Below are positions 46,207 to 54,733 of a stretch of DNA of 64,000 nucleotides, in pieces (within the stretch, counting starts at the first letter, position 1; every line of letters begins with the position of its first letter). The translations under genes were made by a program, and so were the position numbers. The DNA comes from Limosilactobacillus reuteri (lineage in GTDB: Bacteria > Bacillota > Bacilli > Lactobacillales > Lactobacillaceae): positions 1,736,001 through 1,800,000 of the forward strand of contig NZ_CP059275.1 of NCBI RefSeq assembly GCF_013694365.1, written 5' to 3'. The notes under the pieces are model-generated. The model ran no database searches and was not told where the DNA came from. It worked only from the letters and a program-made list of their open reading frames with translations.

Positions 46207-47829
46207 ATGGAACACTATTTATTAATTGGGCCGACCGATTTAACGGCCACGTTGGCACCGGATAAGGAGCACCAGTGGCACTATGCCGCTCCGGGGGAAG
46301 TGGCGGCCCTGCTGGCTAAGTTGGCGCCAAAGCCGAAACAAAAAAAGAAGGCTCAGTCGGAACCAAGAAAAATCCAGCAACCTAAAATCAAGCCTAAGCC
46401 ACCATTGCGTAGCTTTGCGGGGGCTTATTTTGCGACGTGTCCGACTGATGAAGATTTGCGGGCCCTCTTTAAGTTTGTTGATAGTTACCGAGTGGCTTGT
46501 GCACCGGCTGTCTTGGCCGCGGCGACTACACCACTGGCCCAGGATTACTTTAAGGGCAAAGTTGTCCGGCCGCTCCAGTTGACGGCGTGGCCGCAGATCG
46601 TGGAATGGCTTCAGACCCGGCTCTTTGAGCATCAAGGAGGTGCGAAAGTCAACCCTTCAGCATTTGAACCAGCGCCAGGGTATCACGGAAGTTTAGAATT
46701 CAACGGGTTTGTGGCTGTAGAATTAGAAGCGGATTTTGGGGCTGATTTTCAATCAGTTGGCACCTACCGTTGGGGAGGCTATATCGACCCGGGCAAATTA
46801 CTAAAAGTTTGGCCAGAGTACTCCCACAGCGCTGGTGTGGCCCTGCGAATGGTAGTGTATGAGGCGCCACCGGGCGAACCCTACCGGTTTAAAAAGCGTT
46901 GGGTCTTTGATGAGGCACAAATGGTTGACCAAGTGCCAGTCCCAGAAGCGCCAGCAACAGGAACCCTGTGTGTGACCTTTGAAGCTAAGGGGCAGGGCTG
47001 GCTGTCACTGGGCAACGTCCATTTTCGATGGTCACGCCACGAAATGGGCGAATTCTTGCCGGGTGGGGGCCGGATTGTGGACCATGATCGCCGCGAAGTG
47101 AATTATTACTTTAATCCGGGTGATCTCAAGCCACCGCTGAACGTCTATTTTTCAGGTTACCGGACCGCTGAAGGCTTTGAAGCTTTTTACATGATGCGCT
47201 CGTTTGGTGCCCCCTTCTTACTCTTTGCGGATCCACGGCTTGAGGGGACGGGCTTTTATCTAGGCAGCTCAGAATTTGAAGCCCAAATTAGGGACCAAAT
47301 TAAACAAACCTTGGACTGGCTGGGCTTTGATCGGCATCAATTAAATACCTCAGGCCTTTCGGCGGGGACCTTTGGGGCCTTGTACTATGGTACCCAGCTG
47401 GGCGCGCATAGTATCATTATTGGGAAACCCTTGGCAAATTTGGGTGATGTCGCACAAAAAGAGCAATCAATTCGCTACGGGGGATTTCCCACTTCATTAG
47501 ATATCGTTAACTTGCACACGTCACGGGAAGTTCAACGGGCGGGACGTAAGGCGATCGTAAAGACGATGAATCAACGGTTCTGGCAGGCCTTTGATCAGGC
47601 GAATTTAGATGATACCCAGTTAATGTTGACTTACATGCACCAGGATGATTATGACGATAAGACCTATCACGACATGCTGGCACACTTGGCTGCGACGGAT
47701 AAACATCCCTATTTAATCAGTCGGGGGCTGAATGGGCACCACAATGATGGTAGTTATGAGACGGTCATCTGGTTTAAAAAGCAGTACCTGACGATGTTGG
47801 AACGGGATTTTAACCGGAGGAAAAATTAA
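46207..47829 (+). CDS. asp2: Accessory Sec protein Asp2 (carbohydrate acetyltransferase)
   Basis: 540 residues. The alpha/beta-hydrolase half contains the nucleophile elbow GLSAG (Ser385) and a C-terminal His511/His512 in NGHHNDGS, matching the Ser-Asp-His triad that lets Asp2 O-acetylate GlcNAc on serine-rich-repeat proteins. Residues about 40-65 are Lys/Pro/Gln-rich, an insertion I do not expect in streptococcal Asp2. GGAGG at 47816-47820 near its end would serve the native next gene, asp3. Confidence 0.85.
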   Translation: MEHYLLIGPTDLTATLAPDKEHQWHYAAPGEVAALLAKLAPKPKQKKKAQSEPRKIQQPKIKPKPPLRSFAGAYFATCPTDEDLRALFKFVDSYRVACAPAVLAAATTPLAQDYFKGKVVRPLQLTAWPQIVEWLQTRLFEHQGGAKVNPSAFEPAPGYHGSLEFNGFVAVELEADFGADFQSVGTYRWGGYIDPGKLLKVWPEYSHSAGVALRMVVYEAPPGEPYRFKKRWVFDEAQMVDQVPVPEAPATGTLCVTFEAKGQGWLSLGNVHFRWSRHEMGEFLPGGGRIVDHDRREVNYYFNPGDLKPPLNVYFSGYRTAEGFEAFYMMRSFGAPFLLFADPRLEGTGFYLGSSEFEAQIRDQIKQTLDWLGFDRHQLNTSGLSAGTFGALYYGTQLGAHSIIIGKPLANLGDVAQKEQSIRYGGFPTSLDIVNLHTSREVQRAGRKAIVKTMNQRFWQAFDQANLDDTQLMLTYMHQDDYDDKTYHDMLAHLAATDKHPYLISRGLNGHHNDGSYETVIWFKKQYLTMLERDFNRRKN

Positions 47830-49395
47830 ATGTATTATTTTTTACCCGCTTGGTACCGGGGCGATCAATCTTGGGACAGTCACGAGCAAGTCTGGTTCCA
47901 TCAGTCCCAGCACGGCTTTGATGATACGATCAATCAAGTCCGGATGTTTACCAGCAGCGGTCAGGCAGCGGCGCTATTAGTCCCCGTCTTTTTCCCCAAT
48001 TTACGGCATTTTGCCTACCAACAGGGGATTTATGAAGTGCCGCGTTTGTCGGTCTTTGATTACTTACAGGGGATTCCCGCCGATTTGCCGGTCGTGAACC
48101 TTGATTACCACGATTTTGCCTGGCCGGCGGATGCCAATTATGTCTACAATCCCTTTACCGTCACCGTCTTTAGTAAGGGGCAGCGCTATGCCCAAATTTC
48201 GATGGGCCCGGAAGGCAATCTGATCGTGATGGACCTCTTTAAAAACGATCAACGGTACCGCCAATTAGACTTTGACGACCGGGGGTTTGTTTCGCGGGTC
48301 AGTGAGTATAACGAACAGCAACAGTTGGTCCGTCAAGCCTACCTCGATCACTTGGGCAACGAACAGTTTTACGTGGCCGCCGATGGGCAGGTCCACATCG
48401 TCGGTGGGGTCCACTTGGCCCGCCATCAGGGCATTTACCCCGACCTGCGCAGCTTGATTACCGAGCAGTTTACCCAGTTTGTCCAAGAAAAAATCCAGCC
48501 AGCTGATCTGGTGGTCGCTGCGGCGGATCCTTTCCATGACCAAATGTTGGGAGAAGTGGTGCCCAACGAGCAGTTGGTACTGTCCTATTTTGGCGACCGG
48601 GCCGATTTGGCCACGGCCGCTGAGGCGGAATTGGCCCAGCGGGCAATTTTAACCATTGCCGATTCGAACCACAATCAACAGCGCTTAGAAGCGCTCGGGG
48701 CCCAGACCTTGCAATTGCCACCGCTCGACACCCGGTTGAGTTTAGGGATCAGCAACCAAGAGCGGTTATTGAAGATCATGCTTTTGATCGATGACCTGTC
48801 AACGGCGGCGTTACGATCCGCTTTGGCAATTATCATGACTACGATGAACGAAAATGATTTGATTGATTTAACCCTATTGACCTTCCAACCTTTCCAGCGC
48901 CAAGAAGAAATTGCGACTTTGGTTGCTGAATTGAATAATCAATTAGGGTTGCGGGATCAGTATACGTTCAATCAAATTGAAGCGGCAGAAGCGGAAAACC
49001 AGTTGGCGGATAACTTAGACGCAGCTCAGGAAACGGCCCGGGAGCGCGATATTCACCTGGTGACCGTTAATTCCGAACCCCAGCTGATTCAAGCGGTCCA
49101 CACGACCCGGCTGTTGATCGATCTGTCAGCACAACCGGATGTCTTCTTGCAAATTGCGGGGATCAGTGCCGGAATTCCGGAAATTTTACGGGCGGAGTCG
49201 CTTTACGTGGAAGATGGCAAGAACGGCCGCTTATTGCAAAACGTCACCACCGATTTGGCCCCGGCGATTCACTTTTACTTAGACGGGCTGAAAAATTGGA
49301 ATACCGCCCTGGTCCACGCGGCCAATAAGATTGCTGATTACACCAGCAGGCGGATCGTCAAGCGGCTCCAAGCCGCGATTAAAGAGGCGAGGTAA
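47830..49395 (+). CDS. asp1: Accessory Sec protein Asp1
   Basis: 521 residues beginning YYFLPAWYRGDQSWDSH, a typical Asp1 opening. The rest has a two-lobed GT-B-like fold without E-x7-E, as in Asp1, which binds GlcNAc-modified adhesin with Asp2 and Asp3. AAAGGAGG at the end of secY2 (50631-50638) is positioned for this gene, implying native order secY2 to asp1. Confidence 0.85.
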   Translation: MYYFLPAWYRGDQSWDSHEQVWFHQSQHGFDDTINQVRMFTSSGQAAALLVPVFFPNLRHFAYQQGIYEVPRLSVFDYLQGIPADLPVVNLDYHDFAWPADANYVYNPFTVTVFSKGQRYAQISMGPEGNLIVMDLFKNDQRYRQLDFDDRGFVSRVSEYNEQQQLVRQAYLDHLGNEQFYVAADGQVHIVGGVHLARHQGIYPDLRSLITEQFTQFVQEKIQPADLVVAAADPFHDQMLGEVVPNEQLVLSYFGDRADLATAAEAELAQRAILTIADSNHNQQRLEALGAQTLQLPPLDTRLSLGISNQERLLKIMLLIDDLSTAALRSALAIIMTTMNENDLIDLTLLTFQPFQRQEEIATLVAELNNQLGLRDQYTFNQIEAAEAENQLADNLDAAQETARERDIHLVTVNSEPQLIQAVHTTRLLIDLSAQPDVFLQIAGISAGIPEILRAESLYVEDGKNGRLLQNVTTDLAPAIHFYLDGLKNWNTALVHAANKIADYTSRRIVKRLQAAIKEAR

Positions 49396-50643
49396 GTGCA
49401 CGCTTGGCAAAAATGGAAATTCAACCACCCGGTTTTTCATAAGGCTTGTTGGTCGGTTTTACTTGTATTCATCTTTCTCTTGGGAAAGTCAATTCCGCTC
49501 CCGTATACGGACGCCAAATCATTGGTGATTGAAAATGCTGGCCTGCACTTCGCCAGTGTGGCGACCGGGGGGGATTTAACCCGGCTATCGCTGTTTAGTC
49601 TAGGAATTTCGCCCTGGATGTCGGCGATGATTATTTCAAATTTGCTGACCCAAGCTCGCGGTTTTGGCCTGGACCGGCTGTCGGAAAAGCGCAAGGATTG
49701 GATCTCCAAAGAGATTACCCTCCTCTTGACGCTTTTGCAGGGCTTCGTGGTGATCAGTTCAATGCAACTGACGACGCCAGGCTGGGCCGCCAAGGGGGCG
49801 GTGCTTTTAACCTTGACGGCGGGAACGATGTTTACGGTCTGGCTTTCGAATACCAACGCCCAGTTTGGGATTGGCGGGCTCACGCTACTGGTCTTAGTCA
49901 ACATGCTGCAAATTGCGATGAAGACCGGCCTGGCCGCAATTCTGACCTTAGCGGGGTATTCCGAAGTTAGGCTGGTCCTGATTATCGCGGCACTGGTCGT
50001 GGGGCTGGTCCTTTTTGCGGCCTTAAATGTTTTAACGGACCGGGGCGAATACCGCTTGCCCGTCGTACGATTACTGATTGACAATCGCTATGCGTCACGT
50101 TCCTATCTGCCAATTAAGCTGAACCCCGGCGGGGGGATGCCAGTGATGTTTGCGATGGCGATTGTGACCCTGCCAACTTATTTTTGCATGTTTTTCCTGA
50201 CCTTTTTCCCGCAAAACCATTGGCTGATGTGGGGGGCAACCAGCCTGAGTCTGACGAAGCTCCCGGGGATTGTTCTCTACATCAGCATGCTCTTTTTGCT
50301 CTCCATCGCCTTTGCCTTGGTGAACGTCAATGCGGAACAACAAGCTAAAGCCTTCCAACGGGCTGGCGACTACCTACTGGGAGTACGGCCCGGCAAAGCA
50401 ACCGAACGGCGGATTAACCAGTTGGCGTTGATTTTTGGCTTCGTCGGGGGCTTGTACAACGGAATTTTTGCCGGCCTGCCGATGCTGATGATTGTCAGTC
50501 ACCCGCACCAATTAGGGGTGTACATGCTGCCCGGATATGTTTTGATGATTGTCGGGTTTTCAATGGGGATGATCGATCAGATCAATATTTTGTCAATCCG
50601 CAAGCGTTATCGGCCACTATTTGACCACGCAAAGGAGGCATAA
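49396..50643 (+). CDS. secY2: Accessory translocon channel SecY2
   Basis: 415 residues, GTG start, ten membrane segments. LGISPWMSAMIISNLL in the second segment and IPLPYTDAKS match SecY/SecY2. Compared with SecY1 the cytosolic loops are short. It forms the membrane pore for the glycosylated adhesin. The tail carries AAAGGAGG, a ribosome-binding site for asp1. Confidence 0.9.
   Translation: MHAWQKWKFNHPVFHKACWSVLLVFIFLLGKSIPLPYTDAKSLVIENAGLHFASVATGGDLTRLSLFSLGISPWMSAMIISNLLTQARGFGLDRLSEKRKDWISKEITLLLTLLQGFVVISSMQLTTPGWAAKGAVLLTLTAGTMFTVWLSNTNAQFGIGGLTLLVLVNMLQIAMKTGLAAILTLAGYSEVRLVLIIAALVVGLVLFAALNVLTDRGEYRLPVVRLLIDNRYASRSYLPIKLNPGGGMPVMFAMAIVTLPTYFCMFFLTFFPQNHWLMWGATSLSLTKLPGIVLYISMLFLLSIAFALVNVNAEQQAKAFQRAGDYLLGVRPGKATERRINQLALIFGFVGGLYNGIFAGLPMLMIVSHPHQLGVYMLPGYVLMIVGFSMGMIDQINILSIRKRYRPLFDHAKEA
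50631..50643 (+). promoter_or_regulatory. Ribosome-binding site in the secY2 tail
   Basis: AAAGGAGG (50631-50638) directly before the secY2 stop. In native order it would be close to the asp1 start; here an IS30 fragment follows, which has no need of it. It supports reversal of gene order in this cluster. Confidence 0.75.
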
Positions 50644-50916
50644 ATGTTTTTTTACACTGACCCATATTCTCCTTGGGAACGCGGATTCAATGAAATCAAT
50701 AATCGTTTTCTCCGGAAGGAGATTACTAAGGGCCAAGCTATTAATGATTATAGTAGTGCCCAGATTATAGCGACCAATAACTGGATGAATCACTATCCAC
50801 GAGCCATATTTAATGGACGTTCTGCAATGGATGTTTACTGTAAAGCATTCTATCAAGAGATGTCACGTTCTCATCAACCAATAATTAATTGGTCAGTGCT
50901 ATTTATTTCAGCTTAG
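50644..50916 (+). pseudogene. IS30-family transposase, C-terminal piece
   Basis: 90 residues. YTDPYSPWERGFNEINNRFLR and then LRKEITKGQAI are the end of an IS30 integrase core, including its final catalytic Glu in the ERGFNE region. The first 17 bases repeat the last 17 of the next piece (51056-51072). One extra T in the seven-T run would explain the split: with six T the two pieces join as HVFYTDPYSPWE. Confidence 0.85.
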
Positions 50917-51072
50917 AGTAAAACTGCATATGCAGTGAATCATTTTTTTGTTGAGTTGCGTCAGAAGCTTGGCAAGAATGCTTACTATCGCATTTTTAAA
51001 ACAATTACTTCTGATAATGGTTCTGAATTTAGTGAGTTAACACGAGTTCATGACCATGTTTTTTTACACTGA
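50917..51072 (+). pseudogene. IS30-family transposase, middle piece (no start codon)
   Basis: Exactly 52 codons are open from the base after the previous stop, with no start codon (SKTAYAVNHFFVELRQ... to HDHVFLH). ITSDNGSEFSEL holds the second catalytic Asp. It should precede the piece at 50644-50916 in the intact gene but is placed after it. A 5'-incomplete gene taken from a contig end is the likely origin. Confidence 0.8.
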
Positions 51073-51322
51073 GTTAGTGTGATTAATCTTTTTATCATGT
51101 TCAACGTGCTTTTGAATGCCAGAATAACCGTTCTTATCCTTGGCTTGTAAGTCAGTTGTTACCGTGCATTTAATCGACATATTATCATCACCCATATCGA
51201 TGGGTGATGATAATATGTCGATTAAATGCACGGTAACAACTGACTTACAAGCCAAGGATAAGAACGGTTATTCTGGCATTCAAAAGCACGTTGAACATGA
51301 TAAAAAGATTAATCACACTAAC
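51073..51322. repeat. Perfect 123-bp arm palindrome (4-base spacer)
   Basis: Bases 51073-51195 and 51200-51322 are exact reverse complements, separated by ATCG. Each arm equals the first 123 bases (41 codons) of the relaxase gene at 59852. The left arm with the spacer (127 bases, 51073-51199) recurs exactly at 61970-62096. Such a large perfect palindrome is hard to maintain in bacteria, so joining of two copies of a repeated contig end is more likely than a natural cruciform. Confidence 0.9.
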
Positions 51323-51721
51323 ATGATGTCTCCGAAAAGCATCGCCCGTTGGCAAGAACTGAAAGCCAAGAAATTAAGTGGCCGCACGGTTCCAGAAGAT
51401 ATGGAATATAAGAAATTACAGATGAAGCATGACGCTGATGTTTTAGCCTTAAATGAACTAAAATGGAAAGCTGAATTAGCCGAAGCTATCATGCTTTCAT
51501 CAATGAATAACAGCAACACTAAGTCTGTGTTAGATGATGTTATTCAATCCGAAATTGGCGAGGAACAGAAGCCATATTCTCGGAAAGATATTGCTGATTT
51601 TGTGACCGACTTTTTAGCAAAAGCTAAACAAGAAGTGACTACACAAAATCACAAGCAGCCATTGGGAAGTAATCCATTAAATAATAATGAATTACCTAAT
51701 GGCTCAAAACACAGCAACTAA
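51323..51721 (+). CDS. Hypothetical plasmid protein
   Basis: 132 residues from ATG at 51323 (MMSPKSIARWQELKAKKLSG). It is hydrophilic and helical with a charged middle (YKKLQMKHDADVLALNELKWKAELAEAIM) and a Gln/Asn-rich tail. The frame is also open upstream through the relaxase 5' repeat, giving an artificial fusion; the ATG at 51323 begins right after the repeat, so I take it as the true start. Function not recognised. Confidence 0.55.
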   Translation: MMSPKSIARWQELKAKKLSGRTVPEDMEYKKLQMKHDADVLALNELKWKAELAEAIMLSSMNNSNTKSVLDDVIQSEIGEEQKPYSRKDIADFVTDFLAKAKQEVTTQNHKQPLGSNPLNNNELPNGSKHSN

Positions 51722-52000
51722 ATGGCAGGTAACGTTAACTTTAAGGATTACTTGAATCAACAACTTCAAGACCCACAATTCAAGCAAGAGTTTGAAAATG
51801 AAACTACCAAATTAGAAAGTGCCATTGCTGTAACCCATGTTCGTAAGGAAGCAGGTTTAACTCAACGAGAATTAGCTAATGTTTCCAAAGTTCCGCAATC
51901 TACTATTGCTCGGATTGAAACAGGAGCGAACACTAGCGTTGATACTTTAACTAAGATTGCTAATGCTTTAGGTAAGAAATTAACTGTTAGTTTCTCGTAA
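51722..52000 (+). CDS. higA: HigA-like XRE antitoxin
   Basis: 92 residues with a helix-turn-helix at about 38-88 (RKEAGLTQRELANVSKVPQS, TIARIETGAN, KIANALGKKL). It pairs with the HigB-like toxin at 52001. In HigBA loci the toxin gene comes first, and the toxin tail carries AAAGGAG (52351-52357), so this order is reversed relative to the native one. Confidence 0.88.
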   Translation: MAGNVNFKDYLNQQLQDPQFKQEFENETTKLESAIAVTHVRKEAGLTQRELANVSKVPQSTIARIETGANTSVDTLTKIANALGKKLTVSFS

Positions 52001-52366
52001 ATGGAAGAACTAAATTTTGAATTTTATACTCGTCCTAATGGTCATACAGAGTTTCAAGAATATCTTGATGGCCTTAATACCAAGGCTCGAGCAAAATTAT
52101 TAGCAAGAATTTATATGATTGCAACTCATGGTATCAGTGTCGGGATTCAGCACGATTGGGTAAAACAATTGGATTGTAACCTATATGAAATTCGCTCACG
52201 AGTTAGTAATAACCAACAACGTGGCCTTTATTTTCATGTCGAAGAAAATCACTATGTAATTACCCATGGCTTTACCAAAAAGACACAAAAAACTCCTCAA
52301 CGTGAAATTAATCACGCTAAGAAGTTACGTGCTGAATATCTAGAAAATCGAAAGGAGCAATTATAA
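52001..52366 (+). CDS. higB: HigB-like (Gp49/RelE superfamily) toxin
   Basis: 121 residues. The family core is visible: a helical N-terminus, HDWVKQLDCNLYEIRSRVSNNQQRGLYF and the C-terminal HGFTKKTQKTPQREINHAKK. It is likely a ribosome-dependent mRNA interferase. AAAGGAG near the end would start translation of the native downstream antitoxin. Confidence 0.85.
   Translation: MEELNFEFYTRPNGHTEFQEYLDGLNTKARAKLLARIYMIATHGISVGIQHDWVKQLDCNLYEIRSRVSNNQQRGLYFHVEENHYVITHGFTKKTQKTPQREINHAKKLRAEYLENRKEQL
52351..52366 (+). promoter_or_regulatory. Ribosome-binding site in the higB tail
   Basis: AAAGGAG (52351-52357), 9 bases before the end of higB. Native toxin-first order would place the higA ATG right after. 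Here an unrelated small frame follows. Confidence 0.7.
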
Positions 52367-52525
52367 ATGACACAAACTTTGGAAAGCTATATTCAAACGA
52401 AGGCAAATTTTATTGCGGACTATTTATTTAGTAACAGCCTTTCGCCGTTTAATGGTGGTAAAAGCATTACAACACCGCTTCTTGGAAAAGTGGTTGGCTT
52501 CATTTTTCAAAAGACACCCCAGTGA
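52367..52525 (+). CDS. Small hypothetical protein (52 aa)
   Basis: An exact 53-codon frame fills the space between the higB stop and the cat start. The product (MTQTLESYIQTKANFIADYLF to FIFQKTPQ) is moderately hydrophobic at both ends. I do not recognise it. It could be a truncated gene. Confidence 0.4.
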   Translation: MTQTLESYIQTKANFIADYLFSNSLSPFNGGKSITTPLLGKVVGFIFQKTPQ

Positions 52526-53176
52526 ATGAACTTTAATAAAATTGATTTAGACAATTGGAAGAGAAAAGAGATATTTAATCATTATTTGAACCAACAAACG
52601 ACTTTTAGTATAACCACAGAAATTGATATTAGTGTTTTATACCGAAACATAAAACAAGAAGGATATAAATTTTACCCTGCATTTATTTTCTTAGTGACAA
52701 GGGTGATAAACTCAAATACAGCTTTTAGAACTGGTTACAATAGCGACGGAGAGTTAGGTTATTGGGATAAGTTAGAGCCACTTTATACAATTTTTGATGG
52801 TGTATCTAAAACATTCTCTGGTATTTGGACTCCTGTAAAGAATGACTTCAAAGAGTTTTATGATTTATACCTTTCTGATGTAGAGAAATATAATGGTTCG
52901 GGGAAATTGTTTCCCAAAACACCTATACCTGAAAATGCTTTTTCTCTTTCTATTATTCCATGGACTTCATTTACTGGGTTTAACTTAAATATCAATAATA
53001 ATAGTAATTACCTTCTACCCATTATTACAGCAGGAAAATTCATTAATAAAGGTAATTCAATATATTTACCGCTATCTTTACAGGTACATCATTCTGTTTG
53101 TGATGGTTATCATGCAGGATTGTTTATGAACTCTATTCAGGAATTGTCAGATAGGCCTAATGACTGGCTTTTATAA
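52526..53176 (+). CDS. cat: Chloramphenicol acetyltransferase (pC194/cat-TC type)
   Basis: 216 residues, matching the Gram-positive plasmid type from memory (MNFNKIDLDNWKRKEIFNHY at the start). Catalytic His189 is in QVHHSVCDGYH. It transfers acetyl from acetyl-CoA to chloramphenicol, giving resistance. A closely related gene is known on L. reuteri plasmids. The native gene has an attenuator leader, which is not retained. Confidence 0.95.
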   Translation: MNFNKIDLDNWKRKEIFNHYLNQQTTFSITTEIDISVLYRNIKQEGYKFYPAFIFLVTRVINSNTAFRTGYNSDGELGYWDKLEPLYTIFDGVSKTFSGIWTPVKNDFKEFYDLYLSDVEKYNGSGKLFPKTPIPENAFSLSIIPWTSFTGFNLNINNNSNYLLPIITAGKFINKGNSIYLPLSLQVHHSVCDGYHAGLFMNSIQELSDRPNDWLL

Positions 53177-53923
53177 ATGAACAAAAATATAAAATATTCT
53201 CAAAACTTTTTAACGAGTGAAAAAGTACTCAACCAAATAATAAAACAATTGAATTTAAAAGAAACCGATACCGTTTACGAAATTGGAACAGGTAAAGGGC
53301 ATTTAACGACGAAACTGGCTAAAATAAGTAAACAGGTAACGTCTATTGAATTAGACAGTCATCTATTCAACTTATCGTCAGAAAAATTAAAACTGAATAC
53401 TCGTGTCACTTTAATTCACCAAGATATTCTACAGTTTCAATTCCCTAACAAACAGAGGTATAAAATTGTTGGGAATATTCCTTACAATTTAAGCACAAAA
53501 ATTATTAAAAAAGTGGTTTTTGAAAGCCGTGCGTCTGACATCTATCTGATTGTTGAAGAAGGATTCTACAAGCGTACCTTGGATATTCACCGAACACTAG
53601 GGTTGCTCTTGCACACTCAAGTCTCGATTCAGCAATTGCTTAAGCTGCCAGCGGAATGCTTTCATCCTAAACCAAAAGTAAACAGTGTCTTAATAAAACT
53701 TACCCGCCATACCACAGATGTTCCAGATAAATATTGGAAGCTATATAAGTACTTTGTTTCAAAATGGGTCAATCGAGAATATCGTCAACTGTTTACTAAA
53801 AATCAGTTTTATCAAGCAATGAAACACGCCAAAGTAAACAATTTAAGTACCATTACTTATGAGCAAGTATTGTCTATTTTTAATAGTTATCTATTATTTA
53901 ACGGGAGGAAATTAATTCTATGA
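53177..53923 (+). CDS. erm(B): 23S rRNA adenine-N6 methyltransferase Erm(B)
   Basis: 248 residues. The SAM-binding motif [14 protein letters not shown] and the catalytic NIPYNLST are clear. It dimethylates A2058 and gives macrolide-lincosamide-streptogramin B resistance. Standard Erm(B) has 245 residues and ends NGRK. Here one extra T after AAA makes the chain continue LIL before the stop. The regulatory leader peptide is absent because upstream sequence has been removed. Confidence 0.95.
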   Translation: MNKNIKYSQNFLTSEKVLNQIIKQLNLKETDTVYEIGTGKGHLTTKLAKISKQVTSIELDSHLFNLSSEKLKLNTRVTLIHQDILQFQFPNKQRYKIVGNIPYNLSTKIIKKVVFESRASDIYLIVEEGFYKRTLDIHRTLGLLLHTQVSIQQLLKLPAECFHPKPKVNSVLIKLTRHTTDVPDKYWKLYKYFVSKWVNREYRQLFTKNQFYQAMKHAKVNNLSTITYEQVLSIFNSYLLFNGRKLIL

Positions 53924-54148
53924 GTGGGAAATTTAGGCGCACAAAAAGAAAAACGAAATGATACACCAATCAGTGCAAAAAAAGATATAATGGGAGATAA
54001 GACGGTTCGTGTTCGTGCTGACTTGCACCATATCATAAAAATCGAAACAGCAAAGAATGGCGGAAACGTAAAAGAAGTTATGGAAATAAGACTTAGAAGC
54101 AAACTTAAGAGTGTGTTGATAGTGCATTATCTTAATAATTTTGTATAA
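53924..54148 (+). CDS. Small conserved protein downstream of erm(B)
   Basis: 74 residues, GTG start (MGNLGAQKEKRNDTPISAKK). A ribbon-helix-helix-like middle (DKTVRVRADLHHIIKIETAKNG) suggests DNA binding. I recall this frame next to erm(B) on other plasmids, where it is thought to be a truncated Omega/Cop-type or partition gene. Unlike most junctions here, this stop-start contact may be native. Confidence 0.6.
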   Translation: MGNLGAQKEKRNDTPISAKKDIMGDKTVRVRADLHHIIKIETAKNGGNVKEVMEIRLRSKLKSVLIVHYLNNFV

Positions 54149-54733
54149 ATGTTTATTATTATGCCTACCAGTGGTTATGTTGGATTTCCGGTTCCACGAT
54201 GTTATGACTCATTTGTAACGAGTAAGACGGAAGCTGATGAAGATAAGTTACTTGCAGATTGGAGTAAGTCATCAATTAAATTTGCAAACGATATTGCGAA
54301 TAATCCGGATTATCATTCACTAGTGGCAATGGAGCATCTGAGTGACTTTACACGGCAACTGATTCCGGCGTGCAACATTTTTAATGTTATTTATCCTCAT
54401 AATTTAAATAATATGAAAATTGCGGAGTTTGCAAAGGGATCAGAGACTCCGGGATCCTTTGATGGAATGACTCAAATTACAACGCATATTTATCGAACTA
54501 TTCAAGAGCTATTTGCACCACAAGAAGCAATTTATATCAATGATCAATTGTGTCGAATTAATTATGTGGCCGAAAAGCACTATTTAGAGCTTTGCCTTAG
54601 TCAAACATCTAGTCTTAAGGTTAATGTTCGAAGTAAAATCACAAAGCAGATTGAAAATTGTAAGGAAGCGATTAATACTATTACTCAGGAAAATTCATTA
54701 ATCATTGATACTGAGAAGCTTACGCTGTTGTAG
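54149..54733 (+). CDS. Hypothetical protein
   Basis: 194 residues (MFIIMPTSGYVGFPVPRCYD...). It is mostly helical and charged, with three cysteines near the middle and end, no membrane segment and no motif that I recognise. It lies among plasmid genes. The ATG at 54149 may be too early: MPTSGY at the fifth codon is another possible start. Confidence 0.45.
   Translation: MFIIMPTSGYVGFPVPRCYDSFVTSKTEADEDKLLADWSKSSIKFANDIANNPDYHSLVAMEHLSDFTRQLIPACNIFNVIYPHNLNNMKIAEFAKGSETPGSFDGMTQITTHIYRTIQELFAPQEAIYINDQLCRINYVAEKHYLELCLSQTSSLKVNVRSKITKQIENCKEAINTITQENSLIIDTEKLTLL

Noticed and set aside
49437-50084. Minus-strand frame of 215 codons inside secY2
   Set aside because: GC-rich genes leave long open shadow frames; the + strand frame has clear SecY2 features and the minus product resembles nothing.
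51140-51322. Longer start for the protein at 51323 through the palindrome
   Set aside because: The first 20 codons are antisense of the repeat and the next 41 are the relaxase N-terminus; the fusion is a junction product.
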